Shown here: positions 1-13,843 of the stretch, piece after piece
Position numbering within the stretch: position 1 is the stretch's first letter
Layout: every line of letters starts with the position of its first letter
DNA from: Lycocorax pyrrhopterus obiensis
Lineage: Eukaryota; Chordata; Aves; Passeriformes; Paradisaeidae
Direction of reading: 5' to 3'
DNA length: 64,000 nucleotides
Assembly: GCA_014706295.1 (NCBI GenBank)
Contig: JACSVZ010000002.1
Location: 23,036,757-23,100,756 of the forward strand
Made by a program: the position numbers and the translations under genes
Notes under the pieces: generated by a model
What the model was told of the DNA's origin: nothing
Database searches by the model: none
The model's input: only the letters and a program-made list of their open reading frames with translations

Positions 1-3000
1 TTATATCCAGTAGTTTTGTGGTGTTCAGGTCCCATACTGGCAACATACTCATACACTGAGTGGTCTAGTCCGGTTTGTGCTTGGTCAAATCAAGTTAACA
101 GCTAAAGTTTGATGTTTCTCCTTGCTTGGTTTTTGCAAGTAAAAAGGAGGAGGAGTTTCAGCTACACTTACTGATTCAGCCACTCTGTTAGTATTTTATT
201 TGCTTTGTCTTTCTAACTGAAAATGGAAGTTGCAGAGAAATACAATCTAGGCATGTTGTCGTGCTCCTTCTAAATCCTGCTGCTTAAGGTGCCCTATTTG
301 TTTTCTGTTCTGTTTCTCCTCAGGAACAAGAACCTTCATGCCTCATGTGTTTGGTTAGCAAGTCACTTTTTTGTGTAGCTATAACAATAAGCAAGAAGGA
401 TTTAAAGAGACAACTAAAGAATCGTCTTTATCTCTAGGCTCAGGTACTATGTGGGATGATGAACCAAGGTTTAAGCTCTTGGATTTTGGCTTGTTAGCTT
501 GTCCTGAGCTTTTGAAACTTGCTTTTTAGGTGATAAATTTTCATTGCACAGGTTTAAACCTCCCCCTTTGTATTTAGCTTTGTTTTTGGATTTTTTTTTC
601 TCATACTGACAGAGTTATAAACTCTACATGCATTATCCATGCATTTTTGTCCCCTTTCCCCTTCTGTATTCCCTCTAGCCTTCTTGTTTCCCTTTCTGAC
701 ATGCTCTGGCAGCCTGGAGAAGACTGCCCCACTGAATGCTTGGCACTGTCCATACCTGGTCAGTGCGAGGGAGGAGAACTAGGAGAAATGGAGGTTAAGA
801 ATAGATGCTGGTGTGAGGATCACACCAGCTATCACAGTGGGTTTGGAAGAATGCAAATTCAGGGCCATTCAAAGCAGCACCGGGGTAGAAAGCAGTAATA
901 GGAAGATGGGAAGGGTTGATGACTTTGGCTGGCCTCATCCAGGAGCCTATGGCATGGAGAATGGGGAATCTAATTGGACAGGGCTAGCATTTCCCACCCT
1001 TTTTGTCATTAGCAGGGGTGAAGAGGGGGGAGCAGAAGCGAAGCACAGGACTTGGAGATGCATTCAGCCAAAACCAGGTTTGTGATTGTGATTTTGGGGA
1101 AACGGTTAGAGATCTTCTCCTGATGACACTGTCCTATCTATAACTGATGTTGCATTCCGGGCTTCTTGGCTCGGACTTCTGTTTCTGCCAAATACCTGAA
1201 TGTTTAAGCATGCTCAGGGAGGATGGATTCTCTGGGAGATTTTAGCTGCTTAAGTGCAGCTTTAAAGTACAATTTTCCATTGACTAGATGTAAACTTAGA
1301 AATTGGACACATTTTCACAGAAACTAGAAAAAGCACTTCCTTGACCTGAAGTCTAACTTTTGAAGGCCACCTTTCAATGAATGAGTTCAGAGAACTGTTT
1401 GAAAAAAAGGTCAGCAATGTTAAAAAGCATATTTGTTCTCTAGTTCTCTCTTGGAAAAGAGCTGGCCTGCTTTGACTGGAACAAACACTGTTAGACACAA
1501 ATTGGAAAAGATGAGGACATTTGTTTAAAGTCTGTTAAGGCAGTAGTGTCATCTTAGAGGAATGGGTACTTTAAGAAGCAGGGCTATCAATTTTGCTACT
1601 GTCACTGTTAATTACTATGATTCTATAAAAAGAATTTTATCTGGAAAAGCAAACAGTAAATTGCTGTAATTATAACTGATGAATGACACAACAGGATTGA
1701 AGAACTGAGTATATTTTCAAGGGGGCTGGATGTTTTATATCTGTATGTAGTAGACAGACAAGCTGTTGAGATGGCCTTTAAAACAAATTCTTACCACCTG
1801 TGGTGTTAATGGTTTATGCTTGGACATCCTTTTAATGTGTTTTCTCACATTTCTTAGGAGTGCTTTAATTATGTCATTGCTCAGAATGGCTTCCAGTATG
1901 ATTTAGATCCATAGTTTGATTCATGTCATGTATCTACATAGGTAATTTTGAATCTGTACTTGAAAATTATGGGTATGTTTTCAGCAAAAGTAGGAGGATA
2001 GAAATGACTACCTTACCTCAACTAGATCTCCTCTGAGCATCACTTAACTTTTGCATCACCCTGTCACTGTCAGCTATGTCTGTCAACTCCGTGAAGCTGA
2101 GACATTCCTTCAGTTCATCTTTTCTGTTCTAGCACCTCTCCTGCGCTCTATGAGGGCCAGTTGCTTTTTAAAGAAACATACAGGACTTACTGTCTTTGGC
2201 TTAAATGAAATTTTTTGTCCTGTACAAAGCATGTTTCCAAGTTGAACAATGTCCCCAACCTTTCAATAAGCACATGCTGCTCTAGAGGGTGACATGATAA
2301 TAACAGGTCTTCACTGTCATTTAAATGTAAACTTGTAAAGTTTGCAGTCATACTGATTTGGATATAGTTACATTCTGGGGTGAATAAAGAAAAAATCTTG
2401 GGACTCCCAGTTTTTCTGTTTCCTCTCCATTGCTTGTGCCTTAAATTCAACTAACATTGCTGATGGGTACTGTGAACTGCAAGAGTAAATGGCAATTCAG
2501 TGATGGGGTGAGAACCAAGCCAATACCTGGAGACCACAGGGAAAAGGCAGAAGGAGGACAGTATATCTGTTCCTTGTGTGTCTCTGTTTTCCCCACAGAC
2601 GAGTAGAGAAACAACACGAAGTCCAGGCTCAGGGATAATGGACGTGCCTTTAATGAACTCTTGGAAGGCTTTTATTTGTTAGTTCGCAAAAGTGTGTTAA
2701 ATGGCATAAGGTAATTGGTTTTTTGCCATCCACCCCTTAAGGGGATAGGTCAAGTTCTAAGACACCCATCTCTGAATGTTTTTCTAGTTAGAACCATAAC
2801 AATTCTGCAAAACAACCTGCAGCTGCAAGAAGTTTACAAAACTGTAACATTGTTTGGAGTTACTTGCATGGGAAGGACAGAACTCTCACAAAAATGCTGC
2901 AGAGAGCTGAAGAAATTCTCTGCTAAAGCTGTTTCAGCATCCATACTTGTGAATTGATAGGGCCTTTGCATGTGGAAAGAACACTTAAAACGTGTTTTCA

Positions 3001-6000
3001 GATTATGTGCTTGCAAAGTGGATGTCCAGCAGTGTTGGCACCAAAGGGCTTTGTTGGTCATGGTAAAGCATGGCTGTCCATTGCCGATATAATCTCTTTC
3101 AACTAATTTGGTCTGGAAAAGACTGGATTTCAAAACCCTTCACTGGGTTTTGCTGCTATAGTGTCTGCAAGCTTGCTTCATCACTTTATTGCTTTTTTTC
3201 ATGGTAGAAATTAGTTTACAAGTTACCTAAGGGAAAATTGCCATTTTGTAGTCTGCATGCTTAACATATTTTTGGATGGGAAAGAAAAATCAATTACAAA
3301 TCTTATAAAAGGCATCAAAGAGATCTAGCCTGAATTAAGGTTATTTCCTATCCCTAAAAATGTTTTAAAATGTTCTAGATATTATTCGTATTCTAATGAT
3401 GCTTAAGAGCCTATTAGTTCGTTGTTTTGAGTTGCTTTTTAGGGTAAGTTACACAGTGATTGGATTTCATTTGCTTTATTATGAAATCTTTCTTCTTTTC
3501 CTGTACATACTCCATGTTTTTCTCTTTTCAGTTACAGAACAGTATGCCTTATTTTCACTGTGATTGATTTTGTTTACTAAACTAGTTGTAAAAATAATTG
3601 TTTGCTAGCTTTCTACTGAGTCTGCCTTTCTTTTGCATTCTAAACCATTCCACAAGAGACACAGCAATGCTATGAGCATTCTGGCTTTATTTTCCACTTA
3701 TGAGCAAAGAGGCATGTTGAGCCTCACCCACCCAGAAGAAGAAAATTGACATGATCTTTTAAAGACTCCTGTCTCGCTCCCTTTTTGAAAAATAGCAAGA
3801 CATATGCCACAAGCCTTTTTTTTCTGCCGCCTGAAGTGTGTGCTGACAAATGAGTCTGCTTTTCGTGCAGTTTTCTTTTTTCTGAAGGAAATGGCCCACT
3901 GAGAAATAGAGCAAAAGTAATTTTTTTTCTAAAATAGCTTTTCTGTAGAATTCGTCATTTGTAAGCAGTGGCTCAAGTATGCTGGTAGGCAACTGAGTTT
4001 CATGTCAATGCAATTTAATATTTCCTATGATGCCTTTCTGTCTTCTGTGTACAAAAAAATATTCATTGCAGGTACATAAGGTTAAGTGATTTCTTGTCAT
4101 ATTGATGCATTGGTAAAAGTGAGTAACAAAATGCTCACTGACTTCAGCAGAGCATGAGGTTCAGTGCTGGTACTTGGTTATTTGCTCCCTCATTTGGACA
4201 ATGTAATACTAATATTGCAGATATACCATTTACAGCAGAGGGTCTTTATTACGGTTGCAAAGTCAATCATTCAGAAGTTGTTAGAATTAAGTTTACCTGT
4301 GAAAACTTAATTTGGTCTCTCTACTTGTACTGTTCTTTCTTTAATTACACAACAGCACCATGTTTGCTCCTGCTGTGTGATCTCTGCCTTTGTCAGATGA
4401 TGATCGATTAATTTAATTTAATGTTCTTGATGGGTGGCTTTAGCTATAGGCACCTACTGTGCATTACTAAAACACAGATGGCTTTGAAAATTTCTAGAAT
4501 ACTCGTCACTCTACTCTGACTACTTAAATATTTGTTCATCTTGTCAGCACCCCACTTGCTGAGAGTCGTTTTAGATGTTGATTTTGAAATGACTTTCAAA
4601 GTACTCGCATAACAGTGGGTAATATCAGTGTACAGGGTTGCTTGGGGTTCTGTTAATAATTGTATGCACTCTGTGGTTCTGATAAGTGTGAATGAAGATC
4701 AAAAGTTGAAATGTTCAGAAAATGAGGGACATGGTAATGGTATCGTCTTGAGTGACTTAAAGTGATGCTTAGTCAGTGGTAAGGTAAGGGTAAAGATCAG
4801 GCTGATTTTTTTCTGACTTGGACCTGGTGGAGTTTTCAGCTTCTCTGATGAATGGGCAAGATCCTTCCACTGCTTATTCCATCTGTGAAAAAAAATTAAA
4901 GACCTGAGAACAGTTAATGGGTACAAGCACACAAGTTGGCCACTGCATAAGTTAGGCTGTGAATTTGCAGGTTGTCAAAGTGTGAGGTAAATGCAAGATA
5001 GATGTGAAACACCTGTGAACTGAAACTCTGGCCTATCTCATAGTAGTGACATCAGGAATGTGTATCTCAGAGGTCGCATTGCGGCAGCCCCTGTAATTGT
5101 AGTCCATCTCTGTTTTGAGCACTTGGCCTGGCATTCTTTGTTTTAATTTGGAATTTTGTTTAAATAATGTTGCAAGTGTTTGAAAAAGCAAGTGGAAATC
5201 TATATTCCATTTTCTGGTATTGCGTCTGCACTCCAATGTTTCATTATATTTGCTAGCTCTCGTATGAACACATCCTGCTTGAACCGAAATGTTACCTGGT
5301 AGTTTGAAGGGTGCTTCTCTCTGTAGGCTGAAATTGCAGGAGAATGAGGAAAACTGCCAGATACTTTTATTGATTCCTGCTGAAAGCGGTGGGAATCTTG
5401 GGTTCTTCTATGGGCATCAGTGGAGAATATGTGTTAGTGTCTGCAGGCTCTCATGTACACCCCCAAAATGTGAGTATTTGCCCACCCCATGCTCTGCGTC
5501 CTGTCCCTTTTCTGTCTTGTCTGTGTGCTCTTACTTTCCACTTCCTGCATTTTTCCACCTGTCAGGGATGTTCGTTTGTCCTCTGGCTTTTCTTTCTCCT
5601 TATCAATCTGTCCTAGGTTCCACTGTGGATTACAGCCATTCCTGCCATCTCCCCTTTTTGGTATTCCTCCTTACTTTCACACTGCTAGTAGTCAGGCTGA
5701 CCCAAAGAAACAATTCCCAAAGCTTTAACTTGACCAAATTTAGAGTATTTTCATGGAGATGGCAAAGTGTGTATTCCTATTTTAAAGGCCTCTGTTCCCA
5801 GATTTTGAGTCTCTACTCCAAAACACAGGGTTGAGGGGTTTGCTTTTTTTTCCAAAGGGAAAGTTACTCAGTGGGTTACAGAATTTGTTACTGAAGCCTG
5901 TTTTTTTGGGAGATGGGAGAAACTGTTTAGGCTGAAAACTTCTAAAGTAATCCTAAGGTAGATAGATATTTATGTGAAGGCAGTGTCTGAAATTCATCAC

Positions 6001-9000
6001 GATAACAAGGCTAAAAACAGCCAGTGATGGTTTTATAAATAGATTGTGTTATTAGTCCCAGTCATGCTATGTGTGCATAAAAAAGTAATAGAAATGTTCC
6101 TGCTTTCACATGCTACCTGCATTATAGAGTTGTTTTCTGTACACATTGCATATTTTCGGTTTACACAGTTTCCTCCTCTTGAATACTGAAATGGATAGGG
6201 AAGGCAAAATATGACTGGCTGCTACAAGATAGGAGTAGCATATTGCAATTGCTTTCCAAAAGAGTCTGGCTTTAATAGGATGATGTCTCATTATTTTTAA
6301 CCTCCATCTGTACTTGTGTTGGAGGAGCATTGGGAACAATACACAATGCATAAATTTATATCTAGAATGTAATGAAAGAGACATTCATTTCATCTGGCAG
6401 CAGTCTTCTGTATAACTGTTAGAATAATATATTGTAGTGCTTTTCAGAGTTTATTTGATCAGTCCTTCCAGTGTTTTGTTCCAGTTCAATAGGCAAAGAG
6501 ATTTTAGCAGGTTTGTGACTTGCTTTTGGCTTAGGGAACTACAGCTGTAACAAGAACCTTCGAAGGTGCCTGTGTGTTGTTATACGCACCCTTTTTCTGT
6601 ATTTCTTCTCTAATAGTATACTATACTTTCAAGAAGGAGCAGCAAGTAGAAATTTCGCAAATGAAAGAAGTATTTGGTTAAAAGTTCAAGTCACTCATGT
6701 AAGCCTGAATTGGGGCTGAGGAGGTAGATGAAGCTAATTTGATCCATGTAGTCCCTCCAGCAAAGCAACCTACAGCTGAAGGACTACCAAGTCCTTTCTT
6801 GCAAGCACGTGAAATACTCTTTGCTTCCTTAATGGCAGACTGTCATTTTTTTGACTTAATGAAAACTAGAATAAGGACCATTTGTTAAATCTAGAAAACA
6901 CTTTCCTGAGGTTGGAATTAGCGGTAAAGAGGGTAATTGAGCTAAGCTTATGTAATAACCCATCTAAAGTTTTCTGTTCTGCTTTTTCTTCTTTCTGTAG
7001 CTCATAAATTCTTTCGCAATTTGTTATGAAACTTCCTCCTAGAAAGTTTCCCAAGCTGGAGAGTGACCTATATATCTTTATTGCATTGTGTCCACTAAGA
7101 TCAGAGTGGAAGCTGACTGACTCTGTGCATTTATAGGTATGCAGCTCTAAAATCAATTACTTGGGATTATATATGTGCTATAAATAAGGATCATTCTGCA
7201 GAATATATCCTGTGGTGAGAAGATAGGAAGTTTCTGTTTGGTGTGGTCTTACCTAGGATGTACAGATTTCACTGAATTGAATTTTGTTATGTTAGGGTTC
7301 TAGGAAAGCAAAGCTATTTGCTCATAGTAAATCGTTTCAGATGGGTGAACTGGAAAATAGCAAAGTGTGGATTTGGGGACTGCATTTCTGAGGAGGAAAT
7401 TACTGCACATTTATTGCTGCAAAACCAACAGAGTGCCGAATTCCTGTCTCTGTGGTAGAATTCTAAGTAACGTATTGCACACAGAAATCCCTGCTGTGTG
7501 GGAAGTGGATGAGAAGCATAAGGGACGTTGTGCTCTCAGGCCAAATTTTAAAAATTGCTATGAAAGATGTTTAGATTGAAACATAAGTTGCTGAGAGAGA
7601 AGCAGAACTGCAGTTTGTGCAGGCAATAAGACACATCTGAGTGTGTTTGTTCAGAAAACATGATTATAAGAAAAAAACCCCATGAATGTTTTCTCACTAA
7701 AGACGCCTTTCCAGGAGAGCTCAGAGACAGATCCCAACTGTGTATGCAAGGCAGTTGGCACTCTGACAAAGAGCACCGTTGTGTCTGCAGAGTGTGACAA
7801 GCTGCAGAATTTTAAAGATAAGTTGTTTGGCTCTGAAGCACAGCAGCTTACTTGCTTTCACAGATTTGTGTTACTGACTAGAATGCGTGTGCTTTGGCGT
7901 CTCAGAAATCCAACAGGGCAGCAGAGATGCACAGTTGCATTAACAGTATTAGAGAAGTGCAAGCTTCCATGGTGTGCAGTCTTCAAAAGTCTCCTGATGA
8001 GAGAAATCCTCCTGGAGTGGCAGTGAGAAATGGTGAGCACTGCATGTGAGTAGCAGCATGAGCAATAGTTAGCACTGGTGCATGGTGATCCCAGAGGACA
8101 CCCCAGCTACTGAGGAAAGCAAGTGTTTTTATAGTTATACTTTTTAGGAAAATGTTGAGAGTATCACAGCCTTTGCAGAAATATGAGAGAGCATCAGCAG
8201 CAGTTGTACATTATGGTGCATATGAGTAGCGTGAGGCTGAGTTCTGCCGCTGCTGAGAAAAGCTTCCATGTCACTGAAATACCAGCCAATTTGAAAATCA
8301 TGGGTTATTCTTCCGTCTAGGGCCACAGTGAAGATTTGTGTTTTTTCACAAAGTGAGAATAAAATGATAGTTAGGAACTGAAAGACTGAATGGATGATCA
8401 AAGGACCATAATTAATGTTCGAGCTTAATGTACTTACCGTGTCCAAAACTACTATCTTTGCTAGTGCAAAGTTCTTCCATGTGACCTGGGAATCAAAAGT
8501 AATAATTACTTTTGTTGAATTTATCATGCAGCTGTGAAATGTTACTTTATGAGATTTGGGAATAGCCTTTTTCTAAACACTTCCAAGCTGAGGCTGATCT
8601 GAAAGTCACAAGGCTTTGTTAATGGAGTGTCAGGCTTGAGCTGATGCTGTAAACCCTGCAGGGAGTGAAGCACTGATTTACTGATGCTACTCAGGTTTTG
8701 GGTGAGAGTTGGCTGCAGTCCATCTGGCTTGCCTTGCTCGTGGAGTGAGTGTACTTTAGAATCCAGCTCATCTGGGAACAGCAAAAACCTCCTTGACCAA
8801 CACAAACGATATGGCAGCTTGCCAGGAGCTCATAATAGATGAGAGCATCCCCTTGTTGGAGGCGAAGTCTGTGATGGTTATTCAAGCAAATGCAATGTGT
8901 TTCCTTTAAGTATGCAAATATGGTTATTAGCCCTTGATGGAAAGTGTGGAGTGTTGGTACATTTAGCGACTCAGATCATGAGCTTGTGTGAAAGACACAG

Positions 9001-12000
9001 AAATGATCATCTGGGATGTTGTTAATTGTTGAAGTATGTCAACAATTCGCCTTCCCTGGTTTTTGCTGTTAGAATTTGCTGTGTGGGACTGTGCAAACAC
9101 AGGTGACAGAACAAGCACCTGGCCATTTAAACCCATATAGTACTTTGTCCAAAGTGTTTTAAAAAAGCATTTTAACATTCCTTGCTGCTGTTCCTCCTCA
9201 GAACTCTTTGGAGAAATTAATTAGAAGTGCTGCCATCTGTTTATCTTACATTTCATACCAAGGGTAAAAAAAGAGTGCCAGTACTTTTGAAGCAGCATTG
9301 TATAATTTTGTTATTAAAAATACATGTTAAGAATACAGTGAGTACTAGTACCAGTTTTGTGAGTTGTTGCAATGCTTTTTCAACAACATTTTAGTTTTTT
9401 ATCTTAAAAGAAAACAACTCTGTGTGAAATCCATGTGTGATAATCACTGGATGGAGATGGCCTTCTCTGACAGAGTTATTTTGTTCTAGAAGTAACACAA
9501 GGCACAGCAGCACCTGGCTTCTCACTGAGCTCCAGTAGCAGCTGCATTGGCAGGTTCAAAGGTAAAGTCAGCCTTGTCTCAAGTTGGTGCTGACAGATTC
9601 TCTGGACTCTTTTTTATTCTTTTGGATGTGAATTTCTGGGTTTTGTCTTTGAATTAGTGGAGTTCATCCAAAGTTCTATCCCTTTCGAGTAAAAACTTGC
9701 CCGAAAGAAGAGGTGTACAGGTCATTTGTTCTGAAAAGCTGCTTTTCTGGAAAAAAACTCCATATGATGGTTCATATTTCATTTTGTTTTTAAAGTACTC
9801 TGTGGAAGAAGAAACAGCTTTCCTATTTCAGACAACTTTTTTTTTCTCTTTTTAATTCCCCCCATCCCCCGTTTTTTTTTTTTAAGAAACAAAACAGTGT
9901 TTTCACAAGACTGGCAACCTTAATGGTAAGTCCTGATAGAAGAAGATGTGGGGTAATTCTCTTATTTTCACCAGTTATATTTGTTTTCTCACAATATAAA
10001 TTGATAGTGTAATTGCTTATTTCTGCAGTGTAAAATTAGTGCAATTAAGATGATTTTGCTCTCTGTGCTATATTACCTACTGTATTTCAGTTGGACTAAT
10101 GGAGAAGACAGACATTTCACCCTGCAGGTGATATTTTGTAGTTCTTGTAATATATGGCAGATGCTGATTATTGAGGCTGTAAAAGGGGAGAATTGGATAT
10201 TAGAGAAGATAAATAAGAGTGGGGGAGGGGACTGAAGGGGAAAGACAGTATTTGCAAAGACCTCGAGGTAAGCTGCTTTCAATGTACTGTTTAAGCTTTA
10301 ATGACCCATATACAGATCCTAGCAACAAAGTAATGGCTAACTAGAGGAATTAAAGGCCTCAGGTGATGATCTGAACAGCAAAAGCTGACAGAGGTCATAA
10401 ATACTATTACAGTTCGACACGGGCTCTGTTAGGAGGCAGTTTTTACGTTCCCAGTGTCTGTGAACATATGCTCGTTCAATAAGGTTTGAGGAAAGAGCTG
10501 GTAAAACCTCAGTTACTTCAGGTGAACTCTTTTGAGGGTTTCCCCAGGTTAAGAGTTCTTGTTTCTGCTAGAAGGTACCTTTCAAAACAGTTGTTCTTTA
10601 TCTTTTGTTTGTATCCATGCCCTTTTCCAGTAGCGTTTTCTCAGCACTGTCTTTAAAAACACCCCAACATATCCAAATCTCTCTGAGCTTTAGTTCCAAG
10701 AAATTCTCCCAAGTTCTAAGATGAGGATCCCATGAAAATTGCACACGGCTCTTCCTTTCCGAAAAAGGCCTCTATTTAATTTGTGGAATGTTCAAAGTTG
10801 CTAGACATGCGCTGATCAAATGTTTAGAGTTCTTATTTGTAATTGCAGTAGCTGTTTTACAGCTCAGTGGCAACAAAATCAGAGCACAGGAAAGATTCCT
10901 CTGTGCTGGCTCTCTAAACAGCATGAGCTGTGGAGTGCAGGCCAAAGCAAGCTCTTTTGAAATTTTTCTTCTCGCCTCTTCAACCAGTAGGGTTGCCTCA
11001 TTCTTGGTCACAGAGCTTCCTTGCAGGTTCGCAGTCCTGTTGTCATGATGTCTGTGATGATGCTCTCTTCGAAGCAGCTTTATGGTGTTTTCCCCTTTGC
11101 TGTCTACCTTCTGCCTAGGATGAACTCCAAAGTTTTGATGCTAAGGGTGTTTGTGGAGGAACACTGATGCAGCCAGATGCCATGTTGCTTTTGTGTTGCT
11201 TCCTAGAGTGATTAACTTGTCAGATTGACCTCCTGAAGACCAGTATGAGAGATGTTATATATTTATCTTAATTCAAAGCCAGATGACCCCTGGAGTTACC
11301 TCAGCCTGATGGAAAACCCTGAATAGGACAGCAAGGGGTAATAGTGCTGTGGAAGCTCTGTAGTTTCCATTTTGCACAGTAAAGGATTGAGACACACATT
11401 TGGTCTTTCATTTATTTTCTTTGACAAAAGTGGAAGGGTGACAGGAAAAAGTTCCCCATTATTCAGTTTAGAAATATGCCACTCATTTGCATGTCTTTGT
11501 ATCTATTATTTACTTGCTAGGGTGACTGATAGTCCTGCTCAGATGTATGCACGAGATGACAAGGCACCGGCGACAGAATGACATTGGTAACAACACATGG
11601 CTTGTCAGCATATATTGCTAAAATATGCCATGTCTTGTGGAACATTAAATATGTAATATGGAATGAACATTAAATATGTATTATGTTGTAAAAAAAATTA
11701 GTGAAGGAGATTACCTGAAAGCTCACTAGATAAGTCTTTGTCTTTTCTGAAAACATGAGCTTGTACCATTAAAAAATATAGTGAGAAAATACCATGTATT
11801 TATTCTTATGGGCTAATACAAATGATTCCATTAAATCTCTGTTGTTGTTTGAGAGAAAGGAGAATTACTGCTTAAAACCTTATTCTTAGGACAGATGCTG
11901 CACTTAGTTTAGACAGCAACTCTGTTGTGTTGGATAGGAAAGATTATGTTTTGAAAAGACATGCTTGACTTTTGTCTGAGACAAAAAAAATATCTTTGAA

Positions 12001-12310
12001 TGTGGGAGTGCTCTTGGTGTCTGGTTGCTGAGACATGAGTGATTCACTTAGAGGAGGCTGTGTAAAAAAAGCATCTCTTGCTCCAGCTCATTTTGGCCTC
12101 AGAGTGAGGCTGAGTTTGACCAGCAAGGTGGAGAAAATAGCATTGAATGGCAAGGTCTTAAAAAACTGGAACTCATGAACCTAGAAGATACTAAAGTACA
12201 ACTATTGGTTGTCAGGTTATGAAGCTCACTTAAGTTACTAAAAAAAGAAAGCCAATCAAGATAAAATATTTGGATCCTTTTTAAGATAACATGTATGTTT
12301 TGCTTTTCAG
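1..12310 (+). other. CDK14: CDK14 intron (3' part) upstream of the first visible exon
   Basis: No coding exon is recognisable here. I looked for the preceding CDK14 exon, which carries the ATP-binding lysine and the PFTAIRE motif, and did not find it, so the intron starts before base 1. The stretch ends in a pyrimidine-rich tract and the acceptor TTGCTTTTCAG at 12300-12310. It must be a phase-1 intron, because the first two exon bases (CT) need a G from the previous exon to make Ala. Contents are unique-looking A+T-rich DNA, pyrimidine/T runs near 9836-9884, and a 25-bp tandem duplication at 11640-11689. The open frames around 5.3-5.8 kb lie in pyrimidine-rich DNA and look like chance. Confidence 0.85.
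11640..11689. repeat. 25-bp direct tandem duplication
   Basis: Two adjacent 25-bp units both begin GAACATTAAATATGTA. They lie at 11640-11664 and 11665-11689 and differ at only a few positions in their 3' third. This looks like a local slippage duplication within the intron. Confidence 0.8.
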
Positions 12311-12405
12311 CTTCTCTTTTGAAAGGATTGAAACATGCAAACATTGTGCTGCTTCATGACATCATTCACACCAAGGAGACCTTGACACTTGTGTTTGAAT
12401 ATGTG
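12311..12405 (+). CDS. CDK14: CDK14 coding exon: N-lobe, end of helix C to the hinge
   Basis: This 95-bp internal exon is flanked by acceptor TTTTCAG and donor GTGAGT (12406-12411). The first two bases complete a split Ala codon; 31 full codons follow and the exon ends in phase 0. The translation starts [17 protein letters not shown] and ends with TLTLVFEYV. It covers the segment after the PFTAIRE (alpha-C) helix, beta-4 and beta-5, and the hinge, where the FEYV backbone would contact ATP adenine. By human numbering from memory it spans about residues 182-213. HTKETLTL favours CDK14 over CDK15. Read through the donor, the frame stays open for about 29 further codons to a stop at 12490-12492, so intron retention here would truncate the kinase. 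Confidence 0.97.
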
Positions 12406-13764
12406 GTGAGTAAAGTGACTATATGTTCTAGATATGGTCCAGAGTGTGTTGAATTTTATGGAAATCCTCTCTTTACCATCAGTGATCTATGAATCAGGCC
12501 AAAATAACCCTTTACTTTGTTCAGGAGAGTGATGGCTGTAAGATATGGTACTTTGTAGTGGAGTGGGCTAAAAGTGGAAAGCTGGGCGAAAGCAGATTCA
12601 GAGATGGAGAAGTGGTTGCTAGGGCTCTTGAAGGGTCTTATGCTGTTGAGTTGGTTTTTCAAACTTACTCTGCTTCCTAGTTATAGCTTGTTTATTAGAG
12701 CTTTTTCTTTATTGATGTGATCAGGTAACTTTAAATAGGTGACAATCATGTAGGGAAGAAGAACAGGACTGAAATGCTTAACAGATAGCTCCTTGGTGTA
12801 AAGCATATATCAACTTTAAATGGCTTTTTTTTGTGATTGGCTTGGGTAGAGTGTCTTTTTACAAGCGATGCCAGTAAAAAAAATGTCTAGTGCATGCAAT
12901 TTAGAATTTGTGATTTTTTAAATTTTGCCATGACTAATGCTTTACCTCTTAATTAAAACTTCAATTTATATAGTAGGCAGTGTAAGGATCTAATTGTGTT
13001 GAGAGTATTACTTTCCAGAGTACTGGCCTTGGCCTCCTAATTAATCTTTTTAGTTTTTCTAAGACAAACCTATGGCATTTCTGTAGAACTACTTTAGCAT
13101 TTTGCTGTGGAATTATGCAATGTACTATCATAATTAACCTCCCAGTTTTCACAGATGGGTCCAAGAACATGTAATTTAAAATAAAAAGATGAGTTTAGAG
13201 ATCATTAGATTTTCAGTATAATATCAATTATTGTGTTGTAGTCTGTAAGACTGCATTTATAAAGTACAATGGTTGCTAGCATTACTCTAAATACATCTCT
13301 GCTTAAGACAGATGGAATTGTTTTGTGTGTTTCTTGGGGGCAGGCCTTAATTTTTACATGATAATGCACACAGCATCACAGAATGTTGTCTGGAGAAACT
13401 GTTCACCTTGTGTATTTACATAAAAGTGTAAATACACTTATTGTGAAGGTGTGGGTATTCAACTGCAGCAGCCTGCAGAGCATTTGATACAGTATGTGTT
13501 TTTTTACCTCAGGTATTGGAACAGTAATAAAAATTTAATTCCTTTTCTCAAAATCAGTGATTCTCCTGCTCCTGACTTACACACTGAATTAGCATAGGTA
13601 AAGCCTCGATACTTAATTTTATGTAATGGTCAGTGTACTTATTTGCATATCTTTACATGAATACATTTTGCAGTCCCATTTATCAGCAGCTGTATTTATC
13701 TGTATTCTTCAGAACTGGTTGAGAAATTAGATGTATAGAATATGTATCTCCCTAAAATAGATGG

Positions 13765-13843
13765 TTTTGCCTATTATACTAATTTCAAATTTCTGGATTT
13801 TACATTTTGCTTATTACACTGATGCAAATTTCTGGATTTTATA
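13765..13843. repeat. Approx. 40-bp direct tandem duplication
   Basis: Unit 1 (13765-13804) and unit 2 (13805-13843) both begin TTTTGC, continue with a TATTA-ACT core and end with AAATTTCTGGATTTTA. They differ at several central positions, so this is a diverged two-copy tandem duplication. Confidence 0.85.

Noticed and set aside
1601..1640. ACTATGATTCTAT words resembling a CR1 tail
   Set aside because: The rest of the CR1 3' end (GGTCCCTTCCAAC) is absent on either strand nearby, so the match is probably chance.
5289..5834. Longest open frame in the window (181 codons, + strand), Cys/Ser/Phe/Leu-rich
   Set aside because: It lies in pyrimidine-rich DNA where two other frames are also open. 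The protein shows no domain, its composition reflects base content, and no splice or promoter context supports it.
1..12310. Search for the upstream CDK14 exon with the ATP-binding Lys and PFTAIRE motif
   Set aside because: No sequence encoding a TPFTAIREA-type string followed by a donor was found, so the exon is placed outside the window.
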